NCBI RefSeq assembly: GCF_026210795.1
Contig: NC_089442.1
Location: 4,802,501 to 4,866,500, forward strand
Length of the DNA: 64,000 nt
Direction: 5' to 3'
DNA from: Rhizophagus irregularis
Lineage: Eukaryota > Glomeromycota > Glomeromycetes > Glomerales > Glomeraceae
How positions within the stretch are numbered: the stretch's first letter is position 1; each line of letters begins with the position of its first letter. This document shows positions 1 to 13,051 of the stretch, piece after piece. Both the position numbers and the translations under genes were made by a program. The notes under the pieces were generated by a model. The model worked only from the letters and a program-made list of their open reading frames with translations, did not search any database and had not been told where the DNA came from.

Positions 1-3000
1 CACATACTACTTTTTCATTTTACTAGGTGTATAACGGTGTATTAGCCACATTTTTTGCCACTGATAAAATTTCACGATTTTCACACTTACGCAATAATTA
101 AAAATAAAATACGATTTAACTGTTTAAAAGTGAATTAGAATTTTCAAAAGTAAAAAATTCGCATTATTTTTAATAAACTCTTCAAAATTATGTTAAAACT
201 AATTAAAGTCGCACAAAATCACACTTTTCTTTGTCTAATTCATACATTTTTTTGGATGGTCCAATTCGTACTCATACACAATACTTATTTGTTCGGTAAT
301 GTTGTAAATGTAACCCTGAAATCACAATAATGAATACAAAAGAGTTGACATAATCTAAATAATACTTAATATAATATAATATACCGTAATCCTGTTATTT
401 CATAAATATGCCAAGAATTTTACATGTCGGATATATTAATTATTTTTTTTTTTTTACGAATGAGGATATTAAAGATTTCTAAATCTTTATGGCAAATTCA
501 TTAAAAAAAATAAATTTTTTAATACTTCCCTTCCCAATGGGCTTTCTTCCTAATGAGCTTTTTCATAAATTTAGAATAAATTGTCATGCCAAGTAAAAAA
601 AAAAATTTCTTTATGTAAAATTAATAGAAAGTGTGACAAAGTATGGATAAGGTAATTGGCGGAATTTTGCCAAGAAAAAAAATTTTTTTTTTTTCTCGTT
701 TCAGCCGCTGCTGGCGTTCTTACTATATAAAGTGTTCAATTGATGATGATCTACATGTTTAACCTGCGGCTTAAGCCTTTTAGCTTTAATCAACGTTATT
801 ATTAGGACAATTCTCGAAGCGAATAATATGAATAAGAATAATAAATGATATTTCCAATATTGTCGATATTGTATACATTTTTGTTTGATAAATCGGCTGA
901 AGGCTTTTTAAAGTTATCTTTATCTACATTTTTATACAAATATGGAAAATTTTTTGGTTTTTTTTTAATATGAAACGATAAATTACAACAAATGTAATGA
1001 ACGCAATAAAAGAAAACTTTAAAAAAAATTGACCTGTAGGTAATGTCCCGTCCTGTCGCCACACTTTTTAAGTGAATTCGTCATATGATTAAAGACGAAC
1101 CAATAATTCCAATGAAGCCAATAAAGAATATGATTTTTTTGAAAAGTTTCATGTTCATAAAGAAACATTGTTAACATGAGTACAAAAAATTGTATTCAAA
1201 AGATATTTTGAGATATTTGGCTGTATGAATTGCGTCAGTTGCATCAATGCGCAGAAATGCGCAGAAATGCATCACGGAACCCGGATCCATTTTCATTTCA
1301 CGTGACAATAGTAAAAGATTAAAAATTCATTTCTTTCTCTCTTTTCTTATTTTTTTCTTTCCTTCGAATAATAACAAACATATTTAATTACATGCATTTT
1401 AGTTTATTTTCTTTTGAGTTCATCGACTTTTCAGTTCAATCCCATTTAGAAAATACCGTATCTATCTTCATTAGGTTTTGATTCAATATATCGAATTGCC
1501 TATTTATTCTTTCCCTTATTTTTCAATCCAAACAAATAAATCTCAAAAACGTTAAATCTATTTATATAAAAGTTTGCTTACCTTTTAAAGTAATATCATA
1601 ATAATTTGTTTATTATCCGTTTTATTAGCCAAATAGATCATTGATGTCGTTTTGATTTAAAATAGGAAATAGGAAATTTTGTCGGTTACAAACTTATGAC
1701 CCGAGTTAAGGTGACACGACCTTCTTTTACCCATGAAAATGATGAATATAACTAGGGTGTTATATCGGGTATCAACATAATGTATAAACTCATATAAACG
1801 GCATATAACGTAACTCGAAAACGTAACAGTTCATACTAACGATATATATCAACAAAGGGAAATGAGATTTTTTTTTGAAAAAAAATAAAATAAAATAAAA
1901 TAAAAATTAAAAAGAAATATAATAATCAGAATCAAAAAGATTTACTAAAATAACGTGATTATTTACTTTTTTGTACTTCTTATTTTTGACGATTTCAAAA
2001 AGGGATCCATGAAAATATATTGGATAAAAGAAAGAAAGAAATTTCTTTCTTTTCTTTCTAAAAACAATATTTTTTTTTTTTTTTTCTCCCTAACTTCTTT
2101 TAACAATTATCCAAAATAAGTAAGGTTAAAGAAAATTTTTTTTTTTATCGGGTTTAACCAAAAAAGAAGAAAAAAAATTTTAAATTTTATTATTGTTGAC
2201 ATTCTTTGTTATCAAACAATCTAGTATGTTCTCATTTTAACATACTAATTTAAGTATTATTTAATTAATTTCTTACATAAATAAAAATGCAAGATTTATT
2301 ACAAAAGAGACGGGAATGCCAAGAAAGAAAATACTTTTTTTGTTCCTTTTTTTTTTTTTTTTTATAAACAGATTTGTGTAATAAATTATTAATTTATTAT
2401 CCCGAATATGACTGGTTTGTACCTTTTGTTTCACTAAATAGTTATGAAAATCAACTTTAAAAAAGTGAACCATATGATTACGATTTAATCGCATGTAAAT
2501 GTCGTACGACATTTTTATGATTATGTGTTTGAATCTTTTATGACAAAATTGGTTAGAATTATTAATAGATTCCGTTACTTTCATGTTTGTTTCGGACTCG
2601 CCCTTTCGGGTGATAGACATGAATTTGAAAAAATAAAATAAAATAAAAGTTCTATTTTTAAATCAATTGATTTTTTTTCTTGAAATAATTTATTGAATTC
2701 ACAGCTGCGAATACATTTGAAGAAAAAAAAAAGTGTGAACTAAAAATAAAGTGCAAATTTGAATGTTTTATGTGTAATTTTTTTTTTATGATTTTTTCTA
2801 AATATAAATAAAAATTTGAAAAAAAAAAATATTAAAAATAATAATATATCATCGATCATAAAACTAAATTATTAATTATTAATGCTCTAAAAAAGAAATG
2901 CTTCTATGTTAAAAAATTTTTACACGATAAAACACCCAGAAATTAAATTACATGACTATTATAATTAACCAATGAAAAAAAAATGTTTTCTCTAGATGAA

Positions 3001-3129
3001 AGTTAATGCAAAAAGTATGCAAAAAAATGTAAAATACAATTAAAAACAAATTATTTAACAAGAAAAAAATTAAATCGAAAAAAAATGTTTTTGTTGTTTT
3101 TTCTAATTAATTTCTCATGAACCGAAAAA
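1..3129. other. AT-rich intergenic region, no gene seen
   Basis: Long A/T homopolymers dominate. The only open frames (about 802-1062 and 2273-2620, minus strand) are low-complexity, rich in Lys, Ile, Asn and Phe, and match no family I recognise. The last few hundred bases before 3130 should hold the 3' untranslated region and poly(A) signals of the glyoxal oxidase gene, which is read leftward. Confidence 0.6.
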
Positions 3130-5147
3130 TTAATTTTCTGTTTCTAAATGTAATTCAATGGCGGTTTTACCAGGGGTACCCTTGTTTAGAACGAACAAAT
3201 AATTATGTCTTCCTGGTGTGAAAATATTGGCATGTGGTGGTAATGTGATGTCCATTGTATAACCTGAATCTGATTTTTTTACATTATCAACCTTTAATTC
3301 AACAACTCTAGCGGACATATGTTGTGAATGTGTTACGAAACCCATATGTGATAATGAAGAAGTAAATTGAGGGGTTGGTGAATCAACTTCAACTTCTACA
3401 GAAATTGTTTGTCCATATTTAACAGGAATTGCATCAGCATCATTAAGTTTGGTATGTCCAGCAACCTTTGTAATTGTTGGTCGAGATACTCCATTTAATA
3501 AGTATGGTGGATAGAATTTTTCAGCTCTATGTTCAGTTGGATGTTCACATTGATCCATACCACAATAATATCTATTTGGATTACTACCAGCAACGAAAAC
3601 TGTACCATCAGGAACTAAAGTAGCAGATGAATGATAAACTCTTACAATTGGATCTTCAGCGAATTTACTCCATCTTGAACCTTTCTTTACATGAGGATTA
3701 TATAAAAGAGGATTCCTTGTTGGTTTACCAGCAGTATGAAGTCTTGGAGTTTTATTTGTAGCTTTTTTATCCCATCCTGCCATACCAGTTCCAGCACCAT
3801 TAACATATAATAATTTACCATCAGGTAAATGAATAACATCAGGCATTAAACGACCAGTTTCCATATTAGGTCCAAATTCATCTTCATCCCATTGAGGATT
3901 TTTATCAGCAAGATTAATTCTTTCACAAGTATTTTCAGCAGGAGCATTACGATCTTTCATATCAGTACCACCACCACAAACAATAATTTCAGCTTGATAA
4001 TTATTTCTATAAGATAAAGGAATCAAAGCACCTGTACCAGTAAGAGGATAAGTACGAGGACCACCTGGTATATCAGGTAAATGTTTAACAATTTCTTTTG
4101 ATGTATAATCCCAAATTTGAGCTTTCTTATTAGCAGCTAAGAATAACCAAGTTTGACCTTTTGGACCAGGTAAAACTATAACAGTAGGATAAAGATTAAA
4201 TGGGAAAGAATCCTCTAAAAATTGAATTTTTTGACCTTTTTCATGTTCTTTTGGGAAAAATTCAAAAGTTGGATTTTCAATATCTTTTCTATTTATAGCA
4301 CAAGCTTTTATTGAACCACCAATATTAAATACACGACCATCAGGTAAAGAAGCCATAGTATTATACCATCTAGCAGAATCCAATTCATAAGGAAATTCCA
4401 ACCAATCACAATTACCATCATCACAACCATCAATCAAACGAACTGATTGAAAACCATTTTTTTCACCAGCAGTATCTTCAGCACCACCAGTTTCCACCAT
4501 TGTTCCATTGGCCAAATAAGCACCAGCCGAACAAAACGTATTTGTGTGTAAACTCAATATACGATACGTATTTGTGGTCAAATCGTATAATGTCGAATAA
4601 GCATACTTTCCATTTGCTATTAAAGCTTCTGGGTTTATACCGGCTATAGAGAAAAAGGAGGAAGGAAAAAATTAAAAATTTAGTAAATAAAAATATACTA
4701 CAATAATAATACAATAATAATACAAAATATACAATATGTATAATACAATATGTATATTAATATAATATTAATATTAAATTATATAATATAAAATTATATA
4801 ATAATTTAAAATGTGAAACCATAATTGCAGATCATAATTACCTTTATCAATAATTAAAACTTTTGTTGGTCGAATAAGGGTCATATGCATAGCAGATACA
4901 CCGGTTCTATTTTGTTATTTAATTATTAGTGATTACTAAATAAGGCATATAGATAAATTTGATAAGTTTCTAAAAAAAAAAATTCTTGTACTTACTTTCC
5001 AACGAATTCCCATTTACCATCATTAGCATCAGTAGCATTGGAAGCATCTCTTAATATTAGTGGAACAGCATCAATAATAATATTATTAGCAACGAACAAG
5101 TACGTTACCAAAACGTTTATGATTAATAATAGATTATTAAACTTCAT
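3130..5147 (-). CDS. Secreted glyoxal oxidase / galactose-oxidase-like copper radical oxidase
   Basis: Three exons on the minus strand (5147-4996, 4906-4842, 4643-3130) join in frame to 576 residues; both introns have GT..AG ends. Residues 1 to about 27 form a hydrophobic signal peptide. The kelch-like glyoxal oxidase N-terminal domain follows, with a DUF1929 domain at the C-terminus. The copper-radical set is visible: Cys110 in TNTFCSAGAY and Tyr224 in NLYPTV (the expected Tyr-Cys cofactor), Tyr409-His410 in RVYHSSA, and His511 in GFVTHSQ. The family oxidises small aldehydes or alcohols with O2 and releases H2O2 outside the cell. No break is seen and length is normal for the family. Substrate choice between glyoxal-type aldehydes and other alcohols cannot be told from sequence. 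Assigning the start at 5147 adds the signal peptide that the longest single exon lacks. Confidence 0.92.
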
Positions 5148-8100
5148 AATTATTATTTTTATCTTTTTAAAAAGAAGAAAAATAAAAAAGAAAAATAAAA
5201 ATATAATAAAATCTTAGAAAATAAAAAAAAATCTTAAAATTTATAACGTAAAAAATAAAATATTTAAAAATATAAAAATTTAAAAAATAAAAATGTTCGT
5301 TTATGAAAAAAATAATAATTGTAAAAAAATAAAAAATTGGTGTTTTTTTGAAAATTTTTTTAAAGGCGTTTCTCGTTTTGATAATCGTTGATAACTTTTC
5401 TTTGACACTTTTTTCTGACAAATTGATGAGACTTTAGAATCGCTCGTATAAAATACGCAAGTTCGTATAGCAAATTTGTAACCAAGGTAAAAAAAATAAT
5501 TCTAACTTTTTACTTGAATAGCAAAAAAGCTTCGTATATATTTGATTTTTTCTCTTTTTCAAAGGGCTTAAACAAATGTCAAAGAAAAAGTTGGAAAATT
5601 AGCGTATGTTACATTGGGTATTTATAAAGTTTTGGATCATAAGAAATAATATAAATAATGATATACATAGACAACAAAAAAATTTATGATTTACACGGAA
5701 AAAAATTTCGGGGGAAAATGAGGTAAAACTAATTTTAGATTAATTGTGGCTTAATGTAATATGCATATAAAAAAAAAAATATGTATATATCGGATGAGAT
5801 CCAGGTAAAATTATAATTGAAACGACAAAAATATAAACAATATGCATGATTTTTCGAGGACCAATTAAAATGCACTCCGTAATGGGGATAAAAATAAATT
5901 AATTATTATTCTTTTATTTTTTTATTTTTTTTTTAATAAATATGATTTTCCTATTGTATTTTTTTATAATTAAAAACAAAAATTAAACTCATGGATGGAT
6001 AGCATGCGATTTTTAAAAAAAGAATTGTAATTTCTTGGCAAAAATAGAAAATTTTTTAACCAATAATAATGAATCGACAAAGAATCAAATTTTTTTGAAG
6101 TCTCAACCTGAAAATGAACTGATTTTTTTTAATATTTGTACAAAGAGAATAAAATAATATTTTATTACATAGAATTATACAAAAAAGGATTATTTTTAAA
6201 AATGAGTGGTGAAAATGAAATTATTAATTAAATTAAAATGTTTATTTTTAAATTTTAACAACGAAAGAAATAAAGGATTATAACTTTAAGGTAAACAACC
6301 TTTACTGGAATACAACTCCGAAGAATATTCTTTTGTTATTTTACTATTTTAAGTAATATATTAATGAAGAGAGATTAAATTAATCTCTTTTTTTTTTTAA
6401 AAAAAAAAAACAATATCACGCCACTTAAAAAAAATTAAAACAAACCAACGGAGAAAATTATATTACTATTACCATTTATATTATAATGCAATTTATACAA
6501 TTATAGATGATGTTCTGTCATTCCTTTGTTTCAATATTGGGGAAGATTAACAAAATTAATCTGAGGATCGTGTTGATGCATAGAGAGTTTCCCCTTTTTA
6601 CTTGTTTTACAACTTTTACAGCTGCAAAATAATGCTCAGGCCACAATATCATTTACTCGTTGCGAGAAATGATCTAAAAAAAATGATTAGATTTTTAATC
6701 ATTAAATTTCTAAAGAGAAACTTCTTTTTTATGCCAATAAAGTATAATAAACAACTTTAAAAATAAAAAACATTTGAATATGTATGTTAACTAACAAACT
6801 GTTTCAAAGAACTTTCCAAAGATCTGCAGGTACGATTTATTGAGAAGTGGATATTTTACTATTATCGTACTATGACACAAATGACACAATCGACACAATC
6901 GGAAAATTGATAATTGATAATATTTTTCTTATTAGAAAATTTTTAATTTCTTTTAATCAAAGAGTGCATCATATCGTTCGATATCTAATAGTTCGCGGAA
7001 AAAGCGAATATACTAATACTAGTTGAAGTATTATATTGATACATATTAAAATTAGACTGCATTATAACGATAGTAATATTTTTTAAAATAATTTGATTCC
7101 CGGTAATAATTTCGACTATTGTTCGGATATTCGGACGAGATCGACAAAAATCCTAACCACATATATGGTTCAATATATTTTTAATAAAGAATATCATACG
7201 TCCTTATAATAAGTTGCTTATATATTTATGATATTAATTAAATATTCGGCGCAGTGTGGCTTTTACGTGCTTGATTGACTTTTTTGTTTCCCTTTTAATG
7301 CTAATTTTTTCTCTTCCCAATTAAAATGAAATTACGAAAAGATATAAACTATTAATAGTATTTGAAATTTTTTTTTTTTTCAAGATTTACGCCAATTATA
7401 AAAAAATAAATTTTAAAACACGAATGATCTTTCGTTATACATTTTTTTTTTTTTATTCTTAGAACTTTTTAATAACAATAATAAAAATATGATTTTATGT
7501 TAATTATTATCAGTTATTATCAGTTATTTATCATTATTAATATTATTAATATTAATTAATTTGATTAAATTACCAAAGAAATTTATTTTATTTTTAAAAA
7601 AAAATAAAATAACAAAGCGAAACCTTTTTTTGGTGTACAACTAAAAAACATGAGGTAGGGAGTTATGCACATCATGTTTAACCCATGTGACATTTACCTC
7701 AATAATTTTATAATTTTAGTAATTTTGGGGAACATAATTTTCACATTAAACTGTTTTGATATCACAATCATTTTTTACTCCACCCCAAGGAAAAAAATTT
7801 TTTTTTTTTCTGAATTTTTTTTCAATGTAAAAAATTGGATGGATGTTAATCAACGTACGATAATTGCAGTTTTATTTGAAGTATCTCAAATCGTCAGAAT
7901 AAAAGAATACCGAGAATTGTGAAAATGGTCCAATATTGGGATCGCATAAGATAGACATTATTAATAATTTGCATCATAATTATTTTGTTACACATTATTT
8001 TGCGATATTAAATTGCATCATACGATCAAAAACCCCTGACGGCCTGATCACAGGATCACAAGGTGAAATCATCATGAAAGTTATTACCAAAGAGTGAACA

Positions 8101-8861
8101 TTTATGAAAATTAATATGGTTTTTATTTTGAAAAGCAAATCCTTAATCTTTAATCTTTATCAATTTTTCAGGCAGATTATTAATTGAATCGTTATCATAT
8201 TCATAACATTTTGGCTAACGAGAAAGAAATTAATAATTTCATTATGATTTTGATGTTTTGAATAAATGTGATGTTCATTCTAATTCTTTACTAATTCCTC
8301 CATTTAATTTGCCTAATTCTGCTTTTGAAAGAATTATTATATTCTGAAAAATTAAATAAAGATATTTCGAAAGAGAACGTTAATTAATTTAATTAGTAAA
8401 GGAAAATAAAAAATCTTATAATGTAGCTCATTAAACAAGTTAATCACAATTTCAAAAGATTGTGGTGTTGAACGGGTGTTGAACAGTTGTTGATCGAATA
8501 TTGTGAAATATTAGTGTAATTTTGTCGGTATAAAATGAATTTAGGAAAAATTAAATTAATGAAAACCAAATTACCTTTTTTAAGAAAATTCTTTTTTTGA
8601 ATTTACTAAAAATAGAATTCATATTGATTTGTACGACCATACTGTTAAAATTAAAAAAAATCGTACCATTTTTTCTCGTGACATGCATTAAAGATCATAC
8701 GAGTTTAAACGTAACAAAAATTTGTAAAGTTAAAATTTGTAAATTATTATAAGTCTAGCGAAAAAATAATGAACATGGTAAAGTTTTGATAGAATATTTT
8801 TGTTTTTTATAAAAAAAAAATAAAAAATAAAATTACAAGAAATATAGAAATACAATAAATA
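5148..8861. other. Intergenic region between divergent glyoxal oxidase and MFS genes
   Basis: About 3.7 kb lies between two divergently transcribed genes, so it must contain both promoters. It is extremely AT-rich. Open frames at 5167-5421 (minus) and 7665-7922 (plus) are Phe/Ile/Lys-rich and look accidental. I see no tRNA, repeat array or transposon end. Confidence 0.55.
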
Positions 8862-10641
8862 ATGGAACAAGAAAAATTAATACATGATATTAGTGATCGT
8901 AAATCCACGGAAAGTTATGATGACCTTGTCGTCATGGAAATCTCTGATCAGATTAAATTCGAAAAGCAATTATTAAGAAAGATAGATTTTAGATTATTAC
9001 CTATAATTCTCGCTTCTTTTTTCGTCGCTTGTTTGGATCGAAGTAATATTGGTAACGCTCGACTTGCAGGTATAGAAAAGGATTTAAAAATGAACGATCA
9101 ACAATTTCAAATTGTTCTCGCAATGTTTTTTGTGGGAGAAGTGACAATGAAAATTCCATCAAATCTTGTAAATATTAATTTTTTTTTTTATTAAAATATT
9201 ATTTAAAAAATATTCATTATTTTATGTCCTCTTGTTAGTTATTGCATAAATTCACACCATCCGTATGGATCCCATTCATAATGTTTTTATGGTCCATTAC
9301 AACATGTTGTATGTCTTTCGTTGAAAACTTTGAAGAATTATGCTTTACACGTTTATTTTTAGGGTTAACAGAAGCTGGTTGGTAATTTTTTTTATAAAAA
9401 GAATTTTATTAATATAAATTCTACTAATATATATACATAATATATATAGGTATGTTACCAGGAGTAATGTACTTGTTAAGTATGTGGTATAATCCTGAAG
9501 ATTTGGCAACACGTCTTACAATCTTTTATTGCGGAGGAGCTCTTGCAGGAGCATTTGGGTAATTTTAATAGAACTTTTTTTAACACTTTTAACACTTTTA
9601 ACACTATATATGGTAATTTTAATTAACATTTTTGTAAAATTTTTCAGTGGATTTATTTCATTTGTAGTTACAGGAAATATGAACGGAATCTTGGGAATGG
9701 AAGGATGGAGATGGTTATTACTCATTGAAGGAATATGTTCATTATTTATTTCAATAATCGCTTATTTCTTACTTCCAGATTTTCCATCAAGAGCAAAATT
9801 CCTTACAACAAACGAACGAAATTTAATTCTTAATCGATTAGAAACTCCAAATAATGGATCATATGAAAATGATAATAGATCTTCTAAAGAATTTTCAAAA
9901 GATGGAATTATACTTGCATTTTCAGATTGGAAAACTTATTATATGATGATAATGAAAACTTTTAGTGGAGTTGTATTAAATTCTATAGCTTTACATTTAC
10001 CAATATTAATTAATTCAATGATAAATGATACATTAAAAAGTCAAATTTTAACGGTCCCTCCTTATATATTCGCATGTGGATTTTCTTTATTAATGGCTTT
10101 ACATTCCGATAAAACTAAAGAACGTCCAATTCATCTTTCAATAGCTGCTATTATAAGTTTAATAGGATTTATAATTTTAGGAACTTCTAATGATATCGTT
10201 GTATCTTATCTTGCAACATTTTTATGTACATCAGGATTATGGAGTCTTTCCCCAATCTTATTAACTTGGATAACAGATATTTTTGCTTTCCCAAAAGAAA
10301 AACGTTTGGTTGCTCAAGCAATGGTTCTTACTCTTTCTAATCTATCAGGTAAAATAAATTTATGTTAATATTTACAATATGTAGTAATGTAGTTATATAT
10401 AATGGTGTATATATTATAATTTGTAGGTATAATATCATCGAACCTTTATCCAAAAAGTGATGGACCAACCTATTGTAAGTATAAAAAAATTACCGCTTTA
10501 TTTAAATATAATATGATGTTAATAATTTCATTTTTCATAATTATCATAGTTTTTGGAAACATTTTTAATGCGTCCTTACTTGGATTGGTCATATTACTTG
10601 CCATCATAATGCGTTATATACTAAAACGAACAAATTGTTGA
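8862..10641 (+). CDS. MFS transporter, anion:cation symporter family (Dal5/TNA1-like)
   Basis: Six exons (8862-9167, 9239-9377, 9450-9558, 9648-10348, 10427-10474, 10550-10641) give 464 residues in one frame. The family signature LDRSNIGNARLAGIEKDL follows the first membrane segment, and the conserved EAG-x-x-PGV-x-YLLS-x-WY block spans the exon 2/3 join. About 12 hydrophobic segments are expected across the model. Relatives are plasma-membrane symporters for allantoate, nicotinate, biotin, pantothenate and similar organic anions; the substrate here is unknown. The exon 2 donor is GTTGGT. A better-looking GTAATT four bases downstream would break the frame, so the weaker donor is chosen because it rebuilds the conserved EAG..PG motif. 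The cytoplasmic C-terminus is short. The gene converges on the amidase gene with 91 bases between stop codons. Confidence 0.88.
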
Positions 10642-10732
10642 AAAAATATGAATAGACAAATAATTTAATAATATAATTTAATAAATAAAGTAAATAAATA
10701 ATATTTAAGAAGAAAAATTATTTTTTTAAAAA

Positions 10733-11434
10733 TTATAACTTTGGAGAAGGTTTAGAGAAAGAATTATATAAAAGAGGCCATAAAGTGTCTCCAGGATCAA
10801 TTTTTTCCACAGAAGTATGGAAATGACCTACAACACCTTTTATTTCATTTTCATTTAATAATCTAGTAATAATTTTTCCATCTTTTCCTTTGGGAGGTAA
10901 TATTCTTGGAATTGTTGGTACAACTTTACATAAAGCTTCAACAACTTGAACAACTCTAGTTTTTTGTAGTTCTGTAAAATCAAGATGTTTATAAGGTACA
11001 CCTGATCTTGGGTCTCTTGAATAAACTTCTTTACGAGGCCACTTTGGATCTTGTTGATTAATATAAAATTGATTATTAATTTCTATTCCAATTGAATGAT
11101 CATTAACTCCTTTTGCTTGCCATGCTCTTTTAGTAAAATCGAGAGATTGATAAACTGTTCCATCACGATCAATCATCAAATGAACTGATAGACCTCGTTT
11201 AACTAATATGTCAAAACAACCTTTAGAAGAATTAGCAACATCCCAATGTAAAACTATAGTATCAATTTTTGATCCAGTTGGGTCTGTTCGTTCGTCCCAG
11301 TGATCCTTGAGAAGAGGAGTATGAAAACTCATTCCTCGTTGTTTATCATTAAAATTAATGGTGGGGAATGGAACCTTATGTTCTTTCCCATTAAAGATGA
11401 AAGCATTATTTTGTTCCAGTGGAATTTGAGACAT
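10733..11434 (-). CDS. N-acetylmuramoyl-L-alanine amidase-like protein (Amidase_2 / T7-lysozyme fold)
   Basis: A single exon encodes 233 residues. Likely zinc ligands are His63 (IVLHWD), His204 (VVGHFH) and Asp213 (KIDPGD), with the usual IGIEIN strand carrying Glu118 between them. Enzymes of this family cut the amide bond between N-acetylmuramic acid and L-alanine in peptidoglycan. No signal peptide is evident, so the product should be cytosolic or leave by an unconventional route. Fungi make no peptidoglycan, so a role against bacteria, in processing bacterial wall fragments, or on an endobacterium is possible; this is inference. The bacterial or phage flavour and single-exon structure suggest ancient transfer, although base composition matches its neighbours. 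It shares a short convergent 3' region with the MFS gene. Confidence 0.85.
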   Translation of the reverse strand: MSQIPLEQNNAFIFNGKEHKVPFPTINFNDKQRGMSFHTPLLKDHWDERTDPTGSKIDTIVLHWDVANSSKGCFDILVKRGLSVHLMIDRDGTVYQSLDFTKRAWQAKGVNDHSIGIEINNQFYINQQDPKWPRKEVYSRDPRSGVPYKHLDFTELQKTRVVQVVEALCKVVPTIPRILPPKGKDGKIITRLLNENEIKGVVGHFHTSVEKIDPGDTLWPLLYNSFSKPSPKL

Positions 11435-13051
11435 TTTGGCTTAAAAATAAATTCACAAATATTCCAACATTCATTTATATTTATTATGTTACATGATTAG
11501 TAATACGTTAATATTACTAGGCGTTAGACTTAAATATCGGAATCTCCGAAGCTACTATTTTAATTATGTAAATTAGTACGTCAAGTCATGTAATATTGTA
11601 TCCAGTGTCACGAGTTTATGCTATAATTGTTTCATGTATCTTCCTTATTTGTCATATTTCATTGTACCGATTTTTTTCATTATAACGGAGTTATTCCGAC
11701 TTTTTACTAATTTGAGCCAACATTATAAATTTCATACAACAAACAAAAAATTTACACAAAGCAAAATAGTTTCATAACGGATTATTATAACAGATACTAG
11801 CTATAATTATTATGCGCAAAAATGTTGTTAAGGAGAAATAATCCTATACATCTCCATCATTTAGATTAATATTTTGATAAAAGCGGAGTTGAACATATCA
11901 GAATATCAGATATATTTTTTTTTTCTTTATAATTTAAATAAATGATCGTATATATAATAAATACAAAGTAAAAAACGGTTTATTAAATTTGTGATATTTC
12001 AATTTTGAAAGCTTTTAAAAAATTTTAAAAATTTTTAAGCAGATTTTTGATATGTAAAAGATGATTTTAAAATTATAAAAGAGTGCATTAATTATTAAAA
12101 ATAATACATATAATACATTAATATTGATATACCAATATTTTCAAAGATTTTCATGAAAATCCCGATGAACTGTTAATCAAGAAAATAGCGAGGGTCAGAA
12201 ATGACGTAATTTCTGAGAAACCCTAGTAATTAATACATCTAAAACTTTATGACGTCATTCTTGGCATCTCCTAATGGTAAATTCATATTAAATATAAATC
12301 AGTGAATATCTAATACTAATCAACTGGCCTAAGCTCTCCTTCCTGTTCCTACCTTGCATTAAAAACATTAAAAAGTAAAGTCTATCACATGTGTAAACAA
12401 ACAAACATTGTATGATTTTGAACATAATATCCAAGTAACACACATGTGCGAACAGACAACATTGCATGATTTTGTCTGTCGCGTGTAATTATCAATGTAT
12501 ACTACATAATACAAAGGTCCCTGATTACTCCTCCACCCCCTAAAAAATTACATAAAAAAATGTCACTAATTATTAATTTTTTCAATTATAAAGGATATAA
12601 ATTAAAACATACACGTTTTATAATAGAAAATACCCAATTTTTTCGCATGAAAATTTTTGTATTGTATAATTGTAGATTCTAATAAAAGTATTATCACTTT
12701 ATCAGGTTTTTTACATTGTAGCATTAGGTCGTTCCAATTTAAAGTACCCCTCACCCCTCTATTTTTCCAAAGTCTGGATTCTATTAAACATATAGTAATA
12801 AATATGTTTAAATATCCCTCAAGCTCTTCATAAATTCTGGATAATAAACAAACAATCAAATTGGAGCGACTGTCACAAAAAAAATTAATTAATGCAAAAT
12901 AACTTATTTTACTATTTATATAACAATAATGACAATTTTTTATTAATCAATTACATTTGATACTGGGAAATTTGCAAACTATTCTTTCTGAGGTAGTAAA
13001 TCGGCCATATATCTAATTATTGTATGTTATTGTATATGTAATAATAACATA
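11435..13051. other. Intergenic region upstream of the amidase gene, with a short direct repeat
   Basis: This contains the amidase promoter region and AT-rich sequence. Two related stretches of about 40 bases, near 12388-12420 and 12441-12475, share CATGTG, AACA..ACA, CATTG and ATGATTTTG and may be a small local duplication. An 85-residue minus-strand frame at 12602-12859 has ordinary-looking composition (it contains LWKNRGVRGTLNWNDLMLQC) but matches nothing I know. I treat it as unproven. Confidence 0.4.

Noticed and set aside
802-1062. 86-residue minus-strand open frame
   Set aside because: Low-complexity Tyr/Asn/Ile/Lys composition, no motif, no supporting introns or homologous copy in the window.
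2273-2620. 115-residue minus-strand open frame
   Set aside because: Ends in a poly-Lys and hydrophobic stretch encoded by A/T homopolymers; no recognised domain, and probably accidental downstream of the glyoxal oxidase gene.
7665-7922. 85-residue plus-strand open frame
   Set aside because: Phe/Ile-rich translation of AT-rich promoter-side sequence; no family features.
12602-12859. 85-residue minus-strand frame with ordinary-looking composition
   Set aside because: No start context, introns or family match; mentioned in the intergenic entry only.
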